Below, one piece after another: positions 5,497 to 8,696 of a DNA stretch of 8,696 nucleotides. The first letter of the stretch is position 1. The number at the start of each line of letters is the position of its first letter. Source of the stretch: an uncultured Pseudomonadota bacterium. GTDB taxonomy: Bacteria > Myxococcota_A > UBA9042 > CAIXZC01. Made by a program: the position numbers and the translations under genes. The stretch lies in the NCBI GenBank assembly GCA_937884235.1, contig CALGBT010000708.1:1-8696 (forward strand), in the 5' to 3' direction. A model generated the notes under the pieces. That model ran no database searches. It was not told where the DNA came from and saw only the letters and a program-made list of their open reading frames with translations.

Positions 5497-6372
5497 CTAC
5501 AACTGCGGGAGGTAGTCCAGGAAGAAGCGCTCCATGTGTGAAATAATCACCCCCGGGTATTCCACTGCGGCGTAGTGGCTGGCATCAGCGATATTGACCA
5601 GGCGCGCTTTGGGAATGCGCTGGGCCATGGTTCGGGAGAACGCCGCCGGAGTGAAGAGGTCTCGGCCACCAGCAAGGATCAGGGCCGGGACGGTGATCCT
5701 CTCAAGGATGTCCTCGGCACTGTGGTTGACCAGCGCATCGACGCAGTCCCGATAGGCTTCGAAGTTCAATTCGGCGAAGTCCTTTGCCAGGTCCAGGAAG
5801 ACGTCTTCGTCAAGGTGGCGGGAAAGGAAGCCAACGGCCTTGAGCACCTTGAGGGGCAGGGTCGTCTTGAGGAAGGGGCGGGCCAGGGGGCGAAGAGTAG
5901 GGGCCACCCGCGCCAATGCGCCCATGGTTGCCCTGGCCACCGGTTTGAGCCCGGGGAAAATATCCAGCGGTCGTCCAAATGCACCGTTGGTTAAGATCAA
6001 TCCACGGATGCGCTCGGGGACCGCTCGATAGACCTCCAGTACCACCTGGACACCCATACTCCAGCCCATTACCACCGCATCCTCGATGCCGTAGTGGTCC
6101 ATCACTGCAACCGCGTCCCGGGTATGGGTCGCCATGGAATAGTCCCCGTTCTTCGCCAACTCCGACTGGTACATGCCACGGTAGTCAAAGCTGACAATAC
6201 GGAACTGATCGCGATAGTAATCGATGAGGAATCTCCAAGCCCCCAGGTTGCCGCCCAAGCCGTTGATCAAGAAGAGAACGGGACCATCGGCACGGCCAAG
6301 TTCAAAGGTGGCCAGAGTCGTTCCATCGAAGCTGACCAAGGGCAGAGGATCCGGCATGCGAAACGAGCTCAT
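5497..6372 (-). CDS. Alpha/beta-fold hydrolase
   Basis: This is a 291-residue alpha/beta hydrolase of unknown substrate, probably cytoplasmic as no signal peptide is visible. LFLINGLGGN (33-42) forms the oxyanion-hole strand region. The nucleophile elbow is GWSMG (103-107), with Ser105. The likely acid is Asp238 in LILAGGRDLF, and the likely base is His266 in DASHYAAVEYP. A helical cap domain, about residues 135-215, separates core strands. This plan fits esterases, enol-lactonases and C-C hydrolases, and sequence alone does not choose among them. The ATG at 6372 has GGAAGGA just upstream. It starts 19 bases after etfA, so it is almost certainly in the same operon, hinting at ester, lactone or thioester catabolism that feeds an ETF-dependent dehydrogenase. 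Confidence 0.93.
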   Translation of the reverse strand: MSSFRMPDPLPLVSFDGTTLATFELGRADGPVLFLINGLGGNLGAWRFLIDYYRDQFRIVSFDYRGMYQSELAKNGDYSMATHTRDAVAVMDHYGIEDAVVMGWSMGVQVVLEVYRAVPERIRGLILTNGAFGRPLDIFPGLKPVARATMGALARVAPTLRPLARPFLKTTLPLKVLKAVGFLSRHLDEDVFLDLAKDFAELNFEAYRDCVDALVNHSAEDILERITVPALILAGGRDLFTPAAFSRTMAQRIPKARLVNIADASHYAAVEYPGVIISHMERFFLDYLPQL

Positions 6373-6391
6373 GATTCCTTCCGAGGGGTCT

Positions 6392-7369
6392 TTACTGGGA
6401 CTTGAGTTTTCGCAATTTCTCGGTGAGTTCCGGAGCGACTTTGAAGAGGTCGGCCACCAGACCGTAGTCGGCCACGGTGAAGATCGGGGCCTCTTCGTCC
6501 TTGTTCACCGCAACGATGACCTTGGAGGCCTTCATTCCTGCCAGGTGCTGGATGGCTCCGGAGATGCCCAGGCCGATGTACAGATCAGGGGCAATAATCT
6601 TGCCGGTTTGACCGATCTGGTAGTCATTCTCAATGAACTCGGCATCAACCGCAGCACGGGTCGCGCCGACGGCGGCACCAAGGGCATCAGCCAGGTCGTT
6701 GATCAGGGAGAAGTTCTCCTTGGACTTCACGCCGCGACCGCCGGCAACCACGAAGGCAGCCTCTGACAGGTCCGGTCGAGCCGATACCGTGGGACGGAAT
6801 TCAACGACACGCTGTTTCAAGGTGGCCTGGTCGAAGGTCGAGGCAACAGCTTCTACCGGCGAGGCACCGCCGCTGGCTTCCACCGTGTCGAACTCCGCAG
6901 TGCGGACGGTCAAGACGTGGATGGCAGTGGTGATCTCCACTTCGCCAACGACGTTTCCGGCCCACATCGGCCGCAAGTAAGTGAGGCCATTCCCAGAGCC
7001 GATGCCAACGACGTCGCTGGCCATGCCGGCCCCGAGCTTGACGGCGACTCGCGGTAGGCAATCCTTGCCCAGTGAAGACGAGGCCCCGGCAATGACCTTG
7101 GCCCCGGCATGGGCAGCCACTTCGGCAATTGCATGAGCGTAGGCCGGGGCCGTGTACTGCTCAAAGGCCGGTCCTTCCACGGTGTAAACCTTCCCGGCAC
7201 CGTAGCCGCCAGCCTGTGCGGCCACCGCGGCTGCCTGTGGCCCTACGACCACCAGGTCAAAACCTCCGCCGAGCTTAGCAGCAGCCTGACGGGCGAAATC
7301 GATGACGTGCAGTGTACCCTTCTTCAGGGAGCCAGCCGCATGTTCTGCTACAACCAGAATATCACTCAT
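6392..7369 (-). CDS. etfA: Electron transfer flavoprotein alpha subunit
   Basis: This is the 325-residue alpha subunit of ETF, a cytoplasmic heterodimer that carries electrons from flavin dehydrogenases, typically acyl-CoA dehydrogenases, toward the quinone pool or another acceptor. The N-terminal domain begins ILVVAEH. The C-terminal FAD-binding domain is complete: VVAGGRGVKSKENF (207-220), GATRAAVDAEF (235-245), YQIGQTGKIIAPDLYIGLGI (250-269), SGAIQHLAGM (270-279) and VNKDEEAPIF (288-297). These are the strongest family signatures. The ATG at 7369 has AGGGGG 5 bases upstream. Only 11 bases separate it from the end of etfB, in the usual etfB-etfA order, so the two are made together. I see no missing residue or truncation. 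Confidence 0.98.
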   Translation of the reverse strand: MSDILVVAEHAAGSLKKGTLHVIDFARQAAAKLGGGFDLVVVGPQAAAVAAQAGGYGAGKVYTVEGPAFEQYTAPAYAHAIAEVAAHAGAKVIAGASSSLGKDCLPRVAVKLGAGMASDVVGIGSGNGLTYLRPMWAGNVVGEVEITTAIHVLTVRTAEFDTVEASGGASPVEAVASTFDQATLKQRVVEFRPTVSARPDLSEAAFVVAGGRGVKSKENFSLINDLADALGAAVGATRAAVDAEFIENDYQIGQTGKIIAPDLYIGLGISGAIQHLAGMKASKVIVAVNKDEEAPIFTVADYGLVADLFKVAPELTEKLRKLKSQ

Positions 7370-7380
7370 AGCGTCCCCCT

Positions 7381-8169
7381 CTAGAGCACCTTGGCTTCGT
7401 TGACCAGCTTGTTGAGAAGTTCATCGACATCAGCTACCCGAACCCCGGCTTTGCGCTCCGGCGGGTTGCTGAAGGCAATAGTCTTGACCTTCAACGCGAC
7501 ATCGACTCCGAGGTCGGCCATGGAGAGCTGCTCCAGCGGCTTGCGCTTCGCCTTCATAATATTGGGAAGGGTCGGTAAGCGAGGTTCGTTGAGGCGGAGG
7601 TCGGCTGAGACCACCGCAGGCATAGCTACCTCAACAACTTCAACTCCACCATCCACTTCCCGCATCGCGGTGACTTTGCCGTCTGCCACGGCCAAGCCCG
7701 GCTCTCCACCGGTCATCCCCGCAGAACCATTCGGGTGGGCCGCGAAGGTGGCCTGACCCAGCCCCAGGTATTCGGCGCAGAGCTGCGCCGCCTGATTGGA
7801 GTCGCCATCCACAGCTTGCTTACCGAAGATGATCAGATCCGGCTGCTCCTTTTCGTAGAGCTTGGCAATGGTTCGGGCCACCAGGTCCGCATCCAGCGCA
7901 TCATCCGCACCATCCACGAGAATGCCGCGGTCGCAGCCCATGGCCAACGCCCGTCGCATCTCCGTGGTGGCTTCGGCCCCGCCGATAGAAACGGCGACAA
8001 TTTCCCCGTCGTGCTTCGCTTTCAAGCGCAGAGCTTCCTCGATAGCGTTTTCACAAAAGGGGTTCAGCTTGTACTCCACACCCTCCGAATCGATGCCGCT
8101 GAGGTCGCTTTTCAGGCGAATGCGGGCGTCCGGGTCGGTGACCCGCTTGGCAGTGACCATGATCTTCAC
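7381..8169 (-). CDS. etfB: Electron transfer flavoprotein beta subunit
   Basis: This is the 262-residue beta subunit of ETF. Key blocks are TAKRVTDPDARIRL (6-19), GVEYKLNPFCENAIEEALRL (30-49) and GKQAVDGDSNQAAQ (116-129), which contacts the nucleotide. LRLNEPRLPTLPNIMKAK (191-208) is the family signature. The DSNQ form is closer to conventional ETF (human DDCNQ) than to bifurcating ETF, which has a DGDT-AQV type sequence, so an ordinary electron carrier is more likely; this is inference from motif comparison. A glycine-rich loop (about 144-158, HPNGSAGMTGGEP) looks longer than usual. The GTG at 8169 is preferred because AAGGAGG lies 5 bases upstream and it gives MKIMVTAKRV, the standard ETF-beta opening. 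It is first in the etfB-etfA-hydrolase-rubredoxin-deformylase series, downstream of a good promoter. Confidence 0.97.
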   Translation of the reverse strand: MKIMVTAKRVTDPDARIRLKSDLSGIDSEGVEYKLNPFCENAIEEALRLKAKHDGEIVAVSIGGAEATTEMRRALAMGCDRGILVDGADDALDADLVARTIAKLYEKEQPDLIIFGKQAVDGDSNQAAQLCAEYLGLGQATFAAHPNGSAGMTGGEPGLAVADGKVTAMREVDGGVEVVEVAMPAVVSADLRLNEPRLPTLPNIMKAKRKPLEQLSMADLGVDVALKVKTIAFSNPPERKAGVRVADVDELLNKLVNEAKVL

Positions 8170-8217
8170 GATACCCTCCTTGGTGCGTTGCAAACAGTTT
8201 CGACTCTGGTTCCCTCC

Positions 8218-8235
8218 GTTGCCACATCGGGCAAC
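8218..8235 (-). other. Stem-loop in the etf leader
   Basis: GTTGCC (8218-8223), a 6-base loop and GGCAAC (8230-8235) form a perfect inverted repeat. It falls just downstream of the predicted etf start site, so it would be at the 5' end of the mRNA. An alternative pairing, CCGTTG with CAACGG, uses flanking bases 8216-8242. It ends about 50 bases before the etfB start, so it does not hide the ribosome site directly. Confidence 0.35.
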
Positions 8236-8246
8236 CCAACGGCGAC

Positions 8247-8275
8247 AATCTACCAACGGGCTATACCCTTGTCAA
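8247..8275 (-). promoter_or_regulatory. Sigma-70-type promoter for the etf operon
   Basis: On the minus strand there is a perfect -35 box TTGACA (8275-8270), a 17-base spacer and TAGATT (8252-8247), 4 of 6 to the -10 consensus. The start would be near 8240, giving a leader of about 70 bases before the GTG at 8169. This is the best promoter match in the window. The -35 box sits inside an imperfect palindrome described separately. Confidence 0.65.
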
Positions 8276-8279
8276 AGGG
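8266..8279. promoter_or_regulatory. Inverted repeat over the etf -35 box, possible operator
   Basis: CCCTT (8266-8270), a 4-base centre and AAGGG (8275-8279) form a perfect short palindrome whose middle is the TTGACA box. A protein bound here would block RNA polymerase. With arms of only 5 bases it could be coincidence, and no regulator gene is adjacent. Confidence 0.3.
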
Positions 8280-8476
8280 AATCCAACGCACCGCGTCGAC
8301 TAGGCCGGGGCTTGCCCGGCATCACCGCCGGGGTGGCTGGTTGGAACGTCGTGCGGGTCTACAACGCCTTGCGTTACCGGCGGGGGAAATGGGCTCTTCG
8401 CTGGGGAGAAACCGCTTTACATTCTAGCCACAAACAGGTTAAGTAGAAACCCGGAACACGCCCGCATGAGGAGCCA

Positions 8477-8696
8477 ATGAAACCGGTAATCGTGCACAAA
8501 TACGGCGGCAGCTCTGTTGCCGACATCGACCGCATTAGGCAGGTTGCCAGGCAGGTATCCGACTGCGCTGAGGCCGGCAATGGCGTCGTTGTCGTCGTCT
8601 CTGCCATGGGCAAGACCACCGACGTGTTGCTCCAGATGGCCCGGGAGTTGGCCCCTGAACCAGCTCGGCGCGAACTCGACATGCTCCTCTCCGTGG
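8477..8696 (+). CDS. lysC: Aspartate kinase, N-terminal fragment
   Basis: This is the first 73 codons of a gene that continues past the right edge. Aspartate kinase phosphorylates L-aspartate, the first step toward lysine, threonine, methionine and diaminopimelate, and acts in the cytoplasm. VHKYGGSSVAD (residues 6-16) is the family's ATP/aspartate-binding signature, with a conserved lysine and GGSS in place of the commoner GGTS. VVVVSAMGKTTDVLL (about 36-50) is the second conserved block. The ATG at 8477 has AGGAG 3 bases upstream, a rather tight spacing. An upstream ATG at 8466 opens only a four-codon frame ending in a TGA that overlaps the lysC ATG. The C-terminal ACT regulatory domains are outside the window, so a fused homoserine dehydrogenase or decarboxylase cannot be excluded. 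Confidence 0.95.
   Translation, partial: MKPVIVHKYGGSSVADIDRIRQVARQVSDCAEAGNGVVVVVSAMGKTTDVLLQMARELAPEPARRELDMLLSV

Larger units (their letters stand above)
8170..8476. other. Divergent intergenic region between etfB and the aspartate kinase gene
   Basis: This 307-base stretch has no protein-coding gene I can support. It contains the etf promoter with an inverted repeat over its -35 box, a leader stem-loop at 8218-8235, and a perfect inverted repeat GCCGGG-GCTTG-CCCGGC at 8304-8320. For the aspartate kinase gene I find only weak promoter matches (for example TTTACA near 8415 with a poor -10). I do not see the pattern of a lysine riboswitch. Confidence 0.6.

Noticed and set aside
7735..8427. 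Two long plus-strand open frames overlapping etfB and the region before lysC.
   Set aside because: They lie mostly opposite etfB, have no recognisable motif and overlap each other in different frames.
8300..8476. Lysine riboswitch or T-box ahead of the aspartate kinase gene.
   Set aside because: I could not find the conserved core segments of either; the hairpins present are short and GC-rich. A covariance-model search would settle this.

Overview
The window is a GC-rich, densely packed stretch of bacterial chromosome. All of its genes belong to recognisable families; I see no transposase, integrase, phage gene, tRNA, rRNA or CRISPR array. The organism is probably Gram-negative. The evidence is an RpoH-type sigma factor resembling the group found in Geobacter/Desulfuromonas and Myxococcus, a membrane-anchored DsbA-type protein, and relatives of the enzymes that make undecaprenyl-phosphate-linked amino-arabinose. 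A deltaproteobacterial-type lineage (Desulfobacterota/Myxococcota in the broad sense) is my best guess, but it is inference only.

Layout. (i) 1-2507, minus strand: a membrane-anchored DsbA-like thioredoxin-fold protein, an RpoH-like sigma factor and the start of a MoxR-type AAA+ ATPase. A good promoter (TATACT box) just upstream of the DsbA-like gene probably drives at least the first two, making this look like an envelope/protein-quality stress unit. (ii) 2508-2658: a short divergent control region with three TGTCGCC copies and a small palindrome. (iii) 2659-4322, plus strand: an ArnC-like glycosyltransferase and, overlapping it by ATGA, a stand-alone ArnA-type formyltransferase. (iv) 4319-8169, minus strand: etfB, etfA, an alpha/beta hydrolase, rubredoxin and an ArnD-like deformylase, all in one direction with short gaps. 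A TTGACA-N17-TAGATT promoter lies ahead of etfB. (v) 8170-8476: a 307-base divergent region. (vi) 8477 to the end: the start of aspartate kinase.

How the genes fit together. The transfer, formylation and deformylation steps of the amino-arabinose (Arn) pathway all sit within about 2.5 kb, but the deformylase is on the opposite strand. It is translationally coupled to rubredoxin and meets the formyltransferase at a shared CTAG. ArnB, the ArnA dehydrogenase domain and ArnT are not in the window, and the ArnC-like protein lacks the C-terminal membrane helices of E. coli ArnC. This reduced, rearranged set is the most interesting part of the window and may act on a sugar or acceptor other than L-Ara4N and lipid A. 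EtfAB plus rubredoxin forms a plausible electron-transfer module, with the hydrolase perhaps supplying substrate upstream of a flavin dehydrogenase encoded elsewhere.
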